Positions 33,798 through 48,100 of a DNA stretch of 64,000 nucleotides are shown piece by piece. A program made the position numbers and the translations under genes. Source of the stretch: Cyrtodaria siliqua (taxonomy: Eukaryota; Mollusca; Bivalvia; Adapedonta; Hiatellidae); assembly GCA_037043455.1 (NCBI GenBank), contig JAWPHD010010998.1, forward strand, positions 23,790 through 87,789. Direction: 5' to 3'. Under the pieces are notes generated by a model, which saw only the letters and a list, made by a program, of their open reading frames with translations, made no database searches and was not told the origin of the DNA. Within the stretch, counting starts at the first letter, position 1. Each line of letters opens with the position of its first letter.

Positions 33798-36700
33798 CTG
33801 TAATACAGATGACATGGTCACAATACAAGCATCCTGAAAACCTGGCACGCGCTACCAGGAAAGTGTTATTTTTTTTGTTTTCCAGTATAACTGGGCTTTT
33901 CCATTGTTTTTGAGTTACTGGGAAAGTTTTTGAAGTAGGCGTGTGATTTATAGTTCTTCCTTTTGTTTTTGTATCGGGGATTGCTTAAATTAGCTGGTCA
34001 TATAACTGAAGCTACTATGACCTAAGTTTAAATGACATGTAATAGTAAGTGGGGTTTTTCTAGAAAAAAAAAACGTAGGCAAGTAGTCGGAAACTTTAAA
34101 AGATATCTACACTTCAAGTGCTTATGTTTAACATTTTCGGCAAATTCAATTTAAACTGCATAAAGACCCTCCTCAATAAATACTATAAATGAATGCTTAC
34201 CTCCCGTCATGCGGGCTACATGAGATGTGATAGATTTACGGGCAATCTCTGTACTGTCATCTATACTCCTGCCTACCCAACCTTCTAATGTCTTATCTGA
34301 AATGAGATATACACGTCATATAGTACTGTCCCCACATACTCTTGCCTTCCCAACCTTCTAATGTCTGATCTCAAACAAGAGGTATACATGTCATATAGTA
34401 CTGTCCCCCCATACTCATGCCTTCCAAACCTTCCAGTGTCTTATCTGAAACAAGAGGTATACATGTCATATTACTGTCCACCCATACTCATGCCTTCCCA
34501 ACCTTCCAGTGTCTTATCTGAAACAAGAGGTATACATGTCATATAGTACTGTCCCCCCATACTCTTGCCTTCCCAACCTTCTAATGTCTTGTCTGAAACA
34601 AGAGGTATACATGTCATATAGTACTGTCCCCCCATACTCCTGCCTACCCAACCTTCAAGTGTCTTATCTGAAACAAGAGGTATACATGTCATATAGTACT
34701 GTTCCCCCATAATCATGCCTTCCCAACCTTCCAGTGTCTTATCTGAAACAAGAGGTATACATGTCATATAGTACTATTCCCCCATAATCATGCCTTCCCA
34801 ACCTTCAAGTGTCTTATCTAAAACAAGAGATATACATGTCATATAGTACTGTCCCCCCATACTCCTGCCTACCGAACCTTCAAGTGTCTTATCTGAAACA
34901 AGAGGTATACATGTCATATAGTACTTCCCCACTCCCTCATGCCTTCCCAACCTTCCAGTGTCTTATCTGAAACCAGAAGTATTCCTGTCATATACAGTGT
35001 TGCCAACAAATTTGGCCGATATAGACAGGTAGTCGGATTAAATTTTCCATCAAATTTTATGACAGAAGACGAACATTGCCTCAATCCCAATCGCCAATGC
35101 CGGGTTTTCATTTATTTCACACATAATATTTACTAAACTAAGCATTAGCATGGTGTATGTATGCGACGCTTATTTAAAAAACATTTCCAGTTTTGTTTGT
35201 TTAAGTTCGGATTTTTATTTTAATATGCATTCTTCTGCAATACTTAAAATCTTAAAAAAAGCTTTGTTTTTATAAAAAGCAAAGTTTTTGATTTTTTTCT
35301 AATGTTTTCAAAACATCTGTCACTTTCATCTCGATTCCCTCTGGTAGAATATCCATTAGTCCCACTTCACCGACGTTGTCAGAGCAATTTCAACACGTTT
35401 TTGCTTTGGTGATGGTGTTGCCATTTTCACAGACAAAGTCAAAGTGATAATTTTATTTGCAACAAGTACTCTACATGTATTTGCGCTGTATGCTCAAAAT
35501 TCGCTCACCTCATTATTTGTCAAACACATTAACAATATAGTGTATCGTAATAATCTGGGGACGAAAACACGGTCATTGATTATCACACCTTTCGTGACTA
35601 AAGCGACTATTCCGGTAATTATAAGACAACAACAACACATTTAGCAGATCGGATTGGATATATGTTTTTGTACACAAAATGTTGTATTGGGACTGTTTCG
35701 CTTGGCCGGTTTTCGGAATAGACAGTGTTCGGATTATACGAGTTTTGTTTAATAAAAATATATAAGGAAGAAAATGGGACCATAAAGGAAGGTTGGTGTA
35801 GACGAGAATTCAGATAGGACAGTGCCCGGATTCGGCAGATAACACTTTAGTACTGTACCCTGTACTCCTGCCTAACCAACCTTCTAACGTCTTGTCTGAA
35901 AAGTATAGACATGTCACACAATTGCTCTTTAAATGAACTTAAGGTGATCTGTAAAATTTGTGGATGCCTATTCAAATATATGTGAAACCATCGTAGTCGG
36001 CTTTAATGCGATACAATAGGCACTACAAAGTACACTAAAGTGGTCCCATTTTCCATTCGTATGAATTATTGTTTAAGGAATAGTATTGTTCGAAAAGCGT
36101 GATGACTCAGCACGTATTTGCTTTAAAAAAAGTGGATGTCTTAATTCATATGGAGCTTTATGTGAACAAAAGACTTGGTGAATTGTGAATGTAAACAAGG
36201 ACCAGGTGAATCATTAATGATTAATCATGATCCAGAATTATTCTATACAGTACTAGGCTCCCATCGACTCCTCCCGTATCTCCAAGGAAATGGCTTGACA
36301 TAGATATGCAAACAATGTGTATGTATGCCATGCCCCATTCATGACACACACATATTCAATTTTTTAAGTTTTTTATTGAATTCACGACTGACTCAAATTG
36401 CAATTAAGCCCCACTGATGCAGTGTGACCAAGGTCTTGTATTATGTACTCTTTTATTATCTTCTACATGTTCTAGGAGAGAGCTATATTTATACTATTTA
36501 TAGTCTGTTTCAATGTTTATTGGTTTGTGCTGTCCAGTTCAGTAATACTGTTTGTCATCAGTCAGCAATTACACTGCATGATGGGTTATACTGTTCGTCA
36601 TCAGTGAGAAACTATACTGCATGATGGGTTATACTGTTCGTCATCAGTGAGCACCTATACTGCACAGTGAGCACCTTTACTGCACAGTGAGCACCTATAC

Positions 36701-38029
36701 TGCACAGTGAGCACTTATACTGCATGACGGGTACTAATAACAATTCCTGCCAAACTAATTAATTCTCCACACTTCTCCAGACTTATGACGAACAAGTTAG
36801 TTTGTACTCATACAGATGTAGCTTATTCTTTCACGGGAGTGAAGATGTATCGTCTGTAATTTGTTAGAAGTATCGACACCAGTATCTCCACTTTGGTTTA
36901 TATTGTACCATTTGTTCTACTACCCGTACCAAACCCACATTCCCTGAGTGCAAGTGTTGTTCAATCCTTAACCTCCCGAATCACACAAGCTCACATATAC
37001 TGGAAGACTGTTTACCTTTCTGGCTGTTAATCACATCAAACTGGTGGATCCACTTCTGGGTGATCTGAAATACAGTTAATATGAACATAAATACTGATGT
37101 CGAGAATCAGTTATTTCCATGATCGATCATCATATAAATACTGATGTCGGGAATCAGTTATTTCCATGATCCATCATCACATAAATACTGATGTCGAGAA
37201 TCAGTTATTTCCATGATCCATCATCATATAAATACTGATGTCGGGAATCGGTTGTATTTCCATGATCCATCATCATATAAATACTGATGTCGGGAATCGG
37301 TTGTATTTCCATGATCCATCATCATATAAATAATGATGTCGGGAATCGGTTGTATTTCCATGATCCATCATCATATAAATAATGATGTCGGGAATCGGTT
37401 GTATTTCCATGATCCATCATCATATAAATAATGATGTCGGGAATCGGTTGTATTTCCATGATCAATCATCATATAAATAATGATTTCGGGAATCGGTTGT
37501 ATTTCCATGATCCATCATCAGGATTTGCAACCAATCGATGACCAATTATTAATCAATTAAACTATTTTAAACATTTTACACAAGTGTACTGGTACGCCTT
37601 TTTTTAAACTACAGTGAAAACTAGAACTATCACTGAAGGTGATGAATGCCTCGCTTTTTGATCAGTTGGTATTTGTATATGAAGTTTGGGAACAACACAT
37701 TCAAAACTGTTTCAGGAATGCAGGTAATAAAAATGTGCCAAGAGACAGGACAAAAATGGCGACGGGACACAACGGGACGTTACAGATTCCTATATAGCCC
37801 TGTCGGACCGTAACCGTATTTGGTACAAAAACGAATATGTACAAATTTGTACCATATTCGGCCGAATATGGTACAACTGTCTAATTGTACCATATACGTA
37901 TCTGCAGTTTTGGGGTAAAATGCCTGACCAAATATGGTACAAACTTGTACCATATTCGGATGAAAAATGTACCACATTCGTTCCGAATATGGTACACACT
38001 CATCATCGTCATCGTCATCATCATCATCG

Positions 38030-38060
<31 letters not shown>

Positions 38061-38113
38061 AACTACAATTTGCATCAACGTCATCAATACCATCATGAAA
38101 ATAATCATCATCG

Positions 38114-38144
<31 letters not shown>

Positions 38145-39094
38145 AATCATCATCAGCATCATCATCATCATCATCATAATCATCATCATCGGCGGCCGGT
38201 AATCATTGGCGTCAACATAATAAAAAACTTTTTTCATCATCATCATTATAATCATTATCATCGGCCGATAAACATCGCAGTTATCATCATCACAATCATC
38301 AAACCCCAATCATCATCACCATTGTCATCATCATCAATTACATCATCATCGTCACCATTAACACCATCATCATCATCGTCACCATTAACGCCATTATCAT
38401 CATCATCGTCATGATGATGACAAAAGTTTTGATGATGATGACGACGATCAAAATTACCGTCATCATCATCATCACAAACTTTTATCATCATTGTCATCAT
38501 CATCACCATCATTATCACCACAATCATCAAGGTCATCATCATCATCATCAACACCATCATCATCATCACCATTATCATCATCGTAATGAAGATCACAAAA
38601 ATGTGATGATGATAACTGCGATGTTTTTCGGTCGATGGTGATGATGATGACAAAAGTTTTGTAATGATGATAAGATCAAATTTTCCAAGAAGCGCTGGCG
38701 CGCTTCATGGATTTGCTCGCCTACCTTTACCCTTACAAGTTCACACTCTATGAACACAACCAAAATGCGATAATCCTCAAACTTTTACAGAGTTACCTGG
38801 AGCAAGCACGTCTCTAGTCTTAGAGTACTAGTACTTAGTAACCAGTACTAAGCAGATACATTCGCCAGTAATTGACAACTGCCCTACTTGAAACAGCGGT
38901 AGGGGAAGAATGGCCGTAGAAATCATTTCGTGACCAATCTCCACGAAAGTATCTGGCCCGCCCGGGAATCGAACCCAGGCCGCCTGCGTGCCAATCTGAC
39001 GCGCAACCGACTGAGCTAGCCGGCGAAACAGTTACACAACCAGCAAAATCCATGTAAAGTGTGGTTAGGTTAGCTGTTTCTGTTACTGCTAGTT

Positions 39095-39165
<71 letters not shown>

Positions 39166-42100
39166 ACTTTTGTCACTTCCAATATTAGGTTAATACAATG
39201 TATTTGAGTTTGAAAAAAAGTTTACACATTGGCAGACTATTTCATTTATTAAGAAATACATAATTTATGTACCATATACGTAGGCCATTTTCATTTTATG
39301 AGTTTTTTTGGTATGTACCAAATACGTTTTGGCGAGCATAGACAAACTTATTCCAACCGAATATGGTACAATGTTTGTACCATATTCGGTCGAAAATTGT
39401 ACCATATTCGGTCCGAATATGGTACATTTGTACCATATTCGGCCGAATATGGTACATTTGTACCATATTCGTTTTTGTACCAAATACGGTCCGACATAGC
39501 CCCCACTTCACTTTGTGAAAGCGGGTGTATAAAAAGAAATACATAAAAGTACCAGTATGTTCTGGTCATAAAGACACTGAATGAAGCTGTCCAAGCATTA
39601 ATTGTTTAAGGTATAAGTTGTGAAACCAATTTAGAGGTACAATAGGACTACTTATTGCAAAATAAAAACTTATTTCATTCTATCTAGTTACAAAATATCG
39701 ACCGAGAAAACTCAATTAATAATTGTAAGTGATTAACGTTAAACTGAGCGATGCTCAATCTAATTGATTACAACAACACTAACATTCACACTCAGATAGT
39801 GCTGGTTCTCAGTTCGCTGCATACGATTAATTTGAACTTTAGACAATTTCGATGGACACTGGCAAAAATACTGTTGCACAATGTCGAGTTGGACAGTAAC
39901 ACTAAAAACAGATACTGAAGTTTGTTGAGTTGGACAATAGGGCTAAAAACAGACACTGAAGCTTGTTGTGTTGGACAGTAGCGCTAAAAACAGACACTGA
40001 AGCTTAATATGTGTTGGACAGTAGGGCTAAAAACAGACACTGAAGCTTGCTGTGTTGGACAGTAGGGCTAAAAACAGACACTGAAGCTTGCTGTGTTGGA
40101 CAGTAGCACTAAAACAGACACTGAAGCTTGCTGTGTTGGACAGTAGCACTAAAAACAGACACTGAAGCTTGCTGTGTTGGACAGTAGGGCTAAAAACAGA
40201 CACTGAAGCTTGCTGTGTTGGACAGTAGCACTAAAAACAGACACTGAAGCTTGCTGTGTTGGACAGTAGGGCTAAAAACAGACACTGAAGCTTGCTGTGT
40301 TGGACAATGGCGATAAAAACAGACACTGAAGCTTGCTGTGTTGGACAGTAGCACTAAAAACAGACACTGAAGCTTGCTGTGTTGGACAATGGCGATAAAA
40401 ACAGACACTGAAGCTTGCTGTGTTGGACAGTAGGGCTAAAAACAGACACTGAAGCTTGCTGTGTTGGACAGTAGGGCTAAAAACAGACACTGAAGCTTGC
40501 TGTGTTGGACAGTAGGGCTAAAAACAGACACTGAAGCTTGCTGTGTTGGACAGTAGCACTAAAAACAGACACTGAAGCTTGCTGTGTTGGACAGTAGCAC
40601 TAAAAACAGATACTGAAGTTTGTTGAGTTGGACAGTAGGGCTAAAAACAGACACTGAAGCTTGCTGTGTTGGACAGTAGGGCTAAAAACAGACACTGAAG
40701 CTTGCTGTGTTGGACAGTAGCACTAAAAACAGACACTGAAGCTTGCTGTGTTGGACAATGGCGATAAAAACAGACACTGAAGCTTGCTGTGTTGGACAGT
40801 AGGGCTAATAAAAACAGACACTGAAGCTTGCTGTGTTGGACAGTAGCACTAAAAACAGACACTGAAGCTTGCTGTGTTGGACAGTAGGGCTAAAAACAGA
40901 CACTGAAGCTTGCTGTGTTGGACAGTAGCACTAAAAACAGACACTGAAGCTTGCTGTGTTGGACAGTAGCACTAAAAACAGACACTAAAGCTTGCTGTGT
41001 TGGACAGTAGCACAAACAACAGACACTGAAGCTTGCTGTGTTGGACAGTAGCACTAAACACAGACACTGAATCTTGCTGTGTTGGACAGTAGGGCTAAAA
41101 ACAGACACTGAAGCTTGCTGTGTTGGACAGTAGCACTAAAAACAGACACTGAAGCTTGCTGTGTTGGACAGTAGCACTAAAAACAGATACTGAAGTTTGT
41201 TGAGTTGGACAGTAGGGCTAAAAACAGACACTGAAGCTTGCTGTGTTGGACAGTAGGGCTAAAAACAGACACTGAAGCTTGCTGTGTTGGACAGTAGCAC
41301 TAAAAACAGACACTGAAGCTTGCTGTGTTGGACAGTAGCACTAAAAACAGACACTGAAGCTTGCTGTGTTGGACAATGGCGATAAAAACAGACACTGAAG
41401 CTTGCTGTGTTGGACAGTAGCTCTAAAAACAGACACTGAAGCTTGCTGTGTTGGACAGTAGCACTAAAAACAGACACTGAAGCTTGCTGTGTTGGACAGT
41501 AGGGCTAAAAACAGACACTGAAGCTTGCTGTGTTGGACAGTAGGGCTAAAAACAGACACTGAAGCTTGCTGTGTTGGACAATGGCAATAGAAACACACAC
41601 TGAAGCTTGCTGTGTTGGACAGTAGGGCTAAAAACAGACACTGAAGCTTGCTGTGTTGGACAGTAGGGCTAAAAACAGACACTGAAGCTTGCTGTGTTGG
41701 ACAGTAGCACTAAAAACAGACACTGAAGCTTGCTGTGTTGGACAGTAGCACTAAAAACAGACACTGAAGCTTGCTGTGTTGGACAGTAGGGCTAAAAACA
41801 GACACTGAAGCTTGCTGTGTTGGACAGTAGGGCTAAAAACAGACACTGAAGCTTGCTGTGTTGGACAGTAGCACTAAAAACAGACACTGAAGCTTGCTGT
41901 GTTGGACAGAAGCACTAGAAAAAGACACTGAAGCTTGCTGTGTTGGACAATGGCGATAAAAACAGACACTGAAGCTTGCTGTGTTGGACAGTAGCGCTAA
42001 AAACAGACACTGAAGCTTGCTGTGTTGGACAGTAGCACTAAAAACAGACACTGAAGCTTGCTGTGTTGGACAATGGCGATAAAAACAGACACTGAAGCTT

Positions 42101-45100
42101 GCTGTGTTGGACAGTAGGGCTAAAAACAGACACTGAAGCTTGCTGTGTTGGACAGTAGGGCTAAAAACAGACACTGAAGCTTGCTGTGTTGGACAGTAGC
42201 ACTAAAAACAGACACTGAAGCTTGCTGTGTTGGACAGTAGGGCTAAAAACAGACACTGAAGCTTGCTGTGTTGGACAGAAGCGCTAAAAACAGACACTGA
42301 AGCTTGCTGTGTTGGACAGCAGGGCTAAAAACAGACACTGAAGCTTGCTGTGTTGGACAGTAGGGCTAAAAACAGACACTGAAGCTTGCTGTGTTGGACA
42401 GTAGCGCTAAAAACAGACACTGAAGCTTGCTGTGTTGGACAGTAGCGCTAAAAACAGACACTGAAGCTTGCTGTGTTGGACAGTAGCACTAAAAACAGAC
42501 ACTGAAGCTTGCTGTGTTGGACAATGGCGATAAAAACAGACACTGAAGCTTGCTGTGTTGGACAGTAGGGCTAAAAACAGACACTGAAGCTTGCTGTGTT
42601 GGACAGTAGGGCTAAAAACAGACACTGAAGCTTGCTGTGTTGGACAGTAGGGCTAAAAACAGACACTGAAGCTTGCTGTGTTGGACAGTAGGGCTAAAAA
42701 CAGACACTGAAGCTTGCTGTGTTGGACAGTAGGGCTAAAAACAGACACTGCAGCTTGCTGTGTTGGACAGTAGCACTAAAAACAGACACTGAAGCTTGCT
42801 GTGTTGGACAGTAGCACTAAAAACAGACACTGAAGCTTGCTGTGTTGGACAATGGCGATAAAAACAGACACTGAAGCTTGCTGTGTTGGACAGTAGCGCT
42901 AAAAACAGACACTGAAGCTTGCTGTGTTGGACAGTAGGGCTAAAAACAGACACTGAAGCTTGCTGTGTTGGACAGTAGGGCTAAAAACAGACACTGAAGT
43001 TTGCTGTGTTGGACAGTAGGGCTAAAAACAGACACTGGAGCTTGCTGTGTTGGACAGTAGGGCTAAAAACAGACACTGAAGCTTGCTGTGTTGGACAGTA
43101 GGGCTAAAAACAGACGCTGAAGCTTGCTGTGTTGGACAGTAGGGCTAAAAACAGACACTGAAGCTTGCTGTGTTGGACAGTAGCACTAAAAACAGACACT
43201 GAAGCTTGCTGTGTTGGACAGTAGCACTAAAAACAGACACTGAAGCTTGCTGTGTTGGACAGTAGCACTAAAAACAGACACTGAAGCTTGCTGTGTTGGA
43301 CAGTAGCGCTAAAAACAGATTTATTATTAAAGGAGATATTTGACAGTTTTACAAAAGCAGAAAGTTCCAAACAAGTGACCTACCACGTAGCTTCCCCCAG
43401 TTTTCTTATCCACAGCAATAGCCTCTCGAGATTCATCATCAGCAGCATTTTCCGTTCCTGAAATAACGCCCGTGTTGTTATTTCCTCTGTGGTTACATAA
43501 TGACTCCCAACAGCTGTTTTAGTGTTAGATGACAGACTTGGAATGGACCAATTATCCTTTATGGTGTCATTTAATAGTTGTTGTTTTTATTATAAAATGA
43601 CATATTTTTTTGTTAGCTTTCTTTGTTTCGTAATTCAAAAGTGAAACAGTAGTTTTTTATTTTCACAACTAAACACTAGCTAAGATCACGTCATCAGTCA
43701 TCCACTCACAACTGAATATTGCTGCAGACCAGGAAATTGATAATTTCAGTCTAAATATTCCTTCTATCCATAATTAATACAAGTCTACAAGATGATGATA
43801 GCAGGCAAAGGCGATGAAAAAAAATAAATTATGTTAAAGGGGTTGATATAAATTTGTATTAATGGCATTGATGCACTATTGTTGATGCACTATTGTTGAT
43901 GCACTATTTTCAAACATGATTTATATAAAACGGCTCTGAAAAACTTGGAAAAAGCTGAAAGAATGATCAAAATGCCATGAAAAATAAAAGAGATATGACC
44001 TATTGAAAATTTGCAAAGAACATAAATGGAAGCGGCCATCTTGGCATGATGACATCACCACACCTTTTTACCATGCATGGCATATTAACAAAATACATTT
44101 TAAAGCAAAGAGAATCACTGCAAATTGATTAAAAATAAATATACAGATGTAAAATGTATAAATTGTATGCTTATATTTCATTTGCAGTGATTTTCTTTAG
44201 ATGTATATTTATTTTCTTTGCTTTAAAAGACAGTTTGTCAATATGCCATATACGGTAAAAAAGAGCGATGACGTCATCGTTCCAAAATGGCCACCTCCAT
44301 TTATGTCTTTTTGCACATTTTTAATAGGTCATATCCCTTGCATCAACATCTTTAATACAAATTTATATCTACAATTCTATCTATTAACTATTAAGCGACC
44401 ACCAAATTGAAAATTGGTCTCTTAACAAAGGCGGTCTCTTAATACAGGTAATTTGAATAATTAAAATGAGAACTGGTCTCTTAAAGAAGGTGGTCTCTTT
44501 ATAGAGGTTGTCTCTAGAGCAGATTAGACTTTCTTGCATACCGGACAAGGATATCCGCCATTTTACCGGGGCTAGATATTTCCATCTCACCCTAGGGTCG
44601 AGATAAAATTCACGCGCGCCAACATCCGGCATGCAGGAAAACATGCAAAACGTTAGTAGCTGGCGGCGTGGACGCACAACATGTCTCTGATATGCAAGAA
44701 AAAGAATCTATCATGGGTACTCGGTTCAGATAGGGAATTCCAACCCTCGGTATAAGTGTTTTAATCGGAACCTCGGCAAAGCCTCAGTTCCGATAAAAAC
44801 ACTTATACCTCGGGTTGGAATTCCCTATCTTCACCGGATACCCATGAAAGATTCTTATAATCTGCAATTTACTGAAAAATGTCAGAAGTCTGCGAACTAT
44901 GAAAGTGCTACTGCATTTCATTCCCAAAATTCACCAACAGTAAACTGCAAATACCAACAGTAAACTGCAAATACCAACAGTAAACTGCAAATACCAAAAT
45001 CTCACCATCGATAAATCCAGACATATCTCTGCCATTTTTGTAGACAAAGCTGTAGATATCTTCAAAGTTCCTCACGCTGTCCTTGGGCATATTCTTCAGG

Positions 45101-48100
45101 ATGACCTGGGCAAGTTCAAACAGCTTGCTTGATGTGTTACACTTGGCATGTACGAATACATCTCCACCTGGATAACGGTAATGCAGAAATACAGGGTCAA
45201 GGCTATTTAAGAGTTCATTAGTAAACTAAAAGGGTGTTCCATGCAACACGTGTGTCTGCCATAGTCTTATTTAAAGTTATGAGCCCAGGTCAGGTTGCAG
45301 GTTAAAATTTCATGAAAAGGGGCATAACTCAGCTGAATGAAAGTCAGATTTAATGGAAATGAGTAATGTAACTAATGTTTATCAAGTTTCATGAACATAG
45401 GTCAAATACTTTTTAAGCTATGGCCAAAGTCGGATTACAGGTTAAAGTGTTAATGACGGACAATGATGTAGACGACAGACGACGGACAAAATGATCCCTA
45501 AGTGTCTGCCATCTACGCAGGCGACACAATAACTAAATAGTGGTTAACAGACCATCAACAAACTGGAGGTTACCAGTATACAGAAGCTAGAAAAGAATAG
45601 AGTATACAAAGAAAACTGAGTTCAGCCTTCTCTCGATTCTTTTCGCTGTATCTATAATAAAGCGATACACTGGACAGCCCGGTCACATTCCTGTGGAGCA
45701 GTGTTTGTAAGGGATTAAGTATTCATCACGTTCATAGTCACAACTCAGTGGTATGTCCATGCTCAAACCAACAACCTTTAGATCTCAAATCACTACACAA
45801 CAGGCACCACACATCAAGACTATGTCAGGTTAGGTTAACTCCGACAGTTGAACATAAATATTATCAGAAATACTGATAAAATGATAATCAGTAACATTCA
45901 TTCAATGAATTGTATTTTAGATTCATTATAACCCTCAAGTACAGATTATGTATATGCACGGGACGGGTGACATCCGATACGAGGAGATTGTGTATATGCA
46001 CGGGACTGGTGACATCAGGTACGAGGAGATTATATATATGCATGGGACTGGTGACATCAGATGCGAGGAGATTATGTATATGCACGGGACTGGTGACATC
46101 AGATGCGAGGAGATTATGTATATGCACGGGACTGGTGACATCTGATGCGAGGAGATTATGTGTATGCACTGGACTGGTGACATCCGATGCGAGGAGATTA
46201 TGTATATGCATGGGACTGGTGATATCAGGTACAAGGAGATTATGTATATGCACGGGACTGGTGACATCCGATGCGAGGAGGTTATGTATATGCATGGGAC
46301 TGGTGACATCAGGTACAAGGAGATTATGTATATGCACGGGACTGGTGACATCCGATGCGAGGAGATTATGTATATGCACAGGACTGGTGACATCCGATGC
46401 GAGGAGATTATGTATATGCACAGGACTGGTGACATCAGATGTGAGGAGATTATGTATATGAACGGGACTGGTGACATCCGATGCGAGGAGATTATGTATA
46501 TGCACAGGACTGGTGACATCAGATGCGAGGAGATTATGTATATGCACGGGACTGGTGACATCAGATGCGAGGAGATTATGTATATGCATGGGACTGGTGA
46601 CATCAGATGCGAGGAAGTACGAGATCAAGTAACGGTTAAGCCTTAACCCGCTACATATATATAATGGACTGTTCTTTCTTTGAATTAAGACCATTCCATT
46701 TATGTGACAAAGGAGTGTTTTGGGGAAAATGACTGATCAGCAGATGGACATTGTAAACACTGATCTTGGTTTACAATGGATGCAAAGGGTATTATAGTCG
46801 TGCTTAGCGGGATAAGGGTTAATTATTGCTTTACATAAACAACCCGAGATACAATTGATTTTATAAAGACTCCTATGTAACATTACTATTTGTAAGACTG
46901 CATTTAATGCCAAAATTAAGTATGATCACCATTATTATTATTACTATTAAATTATTATTACTACTGCTATAATAAGTTATTAATATTTGCACATATGAAA
47001 ATTTGTGAAATTTGATTCAAAATAAAGGTTTTATAAATGTCTGGACACAATTTATAGAACAAGTTTTATTATTCAAGTTTCAGTATGGTATTGCAATATA
47101 TTTGAAGTCGGATTTAACAATAATACATACAAGACCACTGCTTGTTCATTTCAAAGCATGTGCGTGGGGCAAAATGTTCAGATGGGTTAACGGACAGCAA
47201 TATATAACATGTTTTATACAGATATACATGGGATTTATTACATCAGATAAAGGGTAAAGCATCATTATTATACATGTATATATTTTTATTCAACTGAAGT
47301 CAGGACTAATCCCACATCTATTGAGACAAGTATTATCAAACAACCATAACATGACACCGAATACCAGCAATATATTTTTTTTTTTTTTTTTGGGGGGGGG
47401 GGGCGGCAGACCACCCACTTTTCCTGGGAAAAAACAGTATTGTACACCTCCTGCCATTCGTGTTGATTCTTACGGATGGCGGGAGGTGTACATCACTTTG
47501 TTTGTTTATTTGTTAGATGTTTAACATTTAGCCCAATTTAAGCTATTTATGATGGTCAATTTTTTGTGGTGGCGGCAGACTGCCCGCTTATTAATAGCCT
47601 GGATAGAACCGTAATTGTTTTATCTTTATATATTTACATTAATTTTTAATTAATACTTCATTTCTTCATCTTTCATTATTAAATTAATACTTCATTTCTT
47701 CAGCTTTCATTAGTTTTTGCGCTTGTTTCAGGTGCCATCTCGCTCATATCACTACAGCAGTGGCAGAAAAACAATAATGTGGCTCCAGCGTAAATGGAGT
47801 GTCTACAATAGAACTTGCAGCAACTCTGCAGTTCAGGGTGAGAAGGTTCTAGGCCCGTTCTCCATATTTTATCTAGATGTACATGGAGAATGAGCCTGGC
47901 ATGTTCATTCCTGTTAGGCGCCATATAACCTTTCATGTGTTGGTGCGCCTTAAAACCCCAATTCAATTCAATTAGTTTTTGCAGACAATATGACCTGTTT
48001 ATGTGTCGACGTGCCGTAAAACAGCATTCATTTATTCATTCTGGGTAGAACCAGTACTGCACACCATCCGCCATTTGTAAGGATCGACTCTTTCTCACTT

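Larger units (their letters stand above)
37620..39550. mobile_element. Inverted-repeat element with palindromic GAATATGGTAC clusters around an (ATC)n core
   Basis: At 37797-37845 GTCGGACCGT...GTATTTGGTACAAAAACGAATA is the inverse of 39464-39500. Both ends hold clusters of the palindromic pair TTGTACCATATTCGG / CCGAATATGGTACAA (37830-38000 and 39360-39480). Between them are (ATC)n, a SINE and (GAC)n. The outer flank 37620-37795 matches the inverse of 6086-6430. Confidence 0.75.

Noticed and set aside
37881..38653. His-, Met- and Asp-rich frames
   Set aside because: Translations of the (ATC)n tract in different frames.
38957..39030. tRNA gene on the minus strand
   Set aside because: A and B boxes are good but the anticodon arm is irregular, and a SINE body follows.
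39870..43322. CRISPR-like array
   Set aside because: Regular 41-bp period has no unique spacers, and the genome is an animal's.
45888..46694. 268-residue minus-strand frame and overlapping plus-strand frames in the 42-bp array
   Set aside because: Open in many frames at once on both strands, as expected for a 14-codon period; it lies in a DyP intron.
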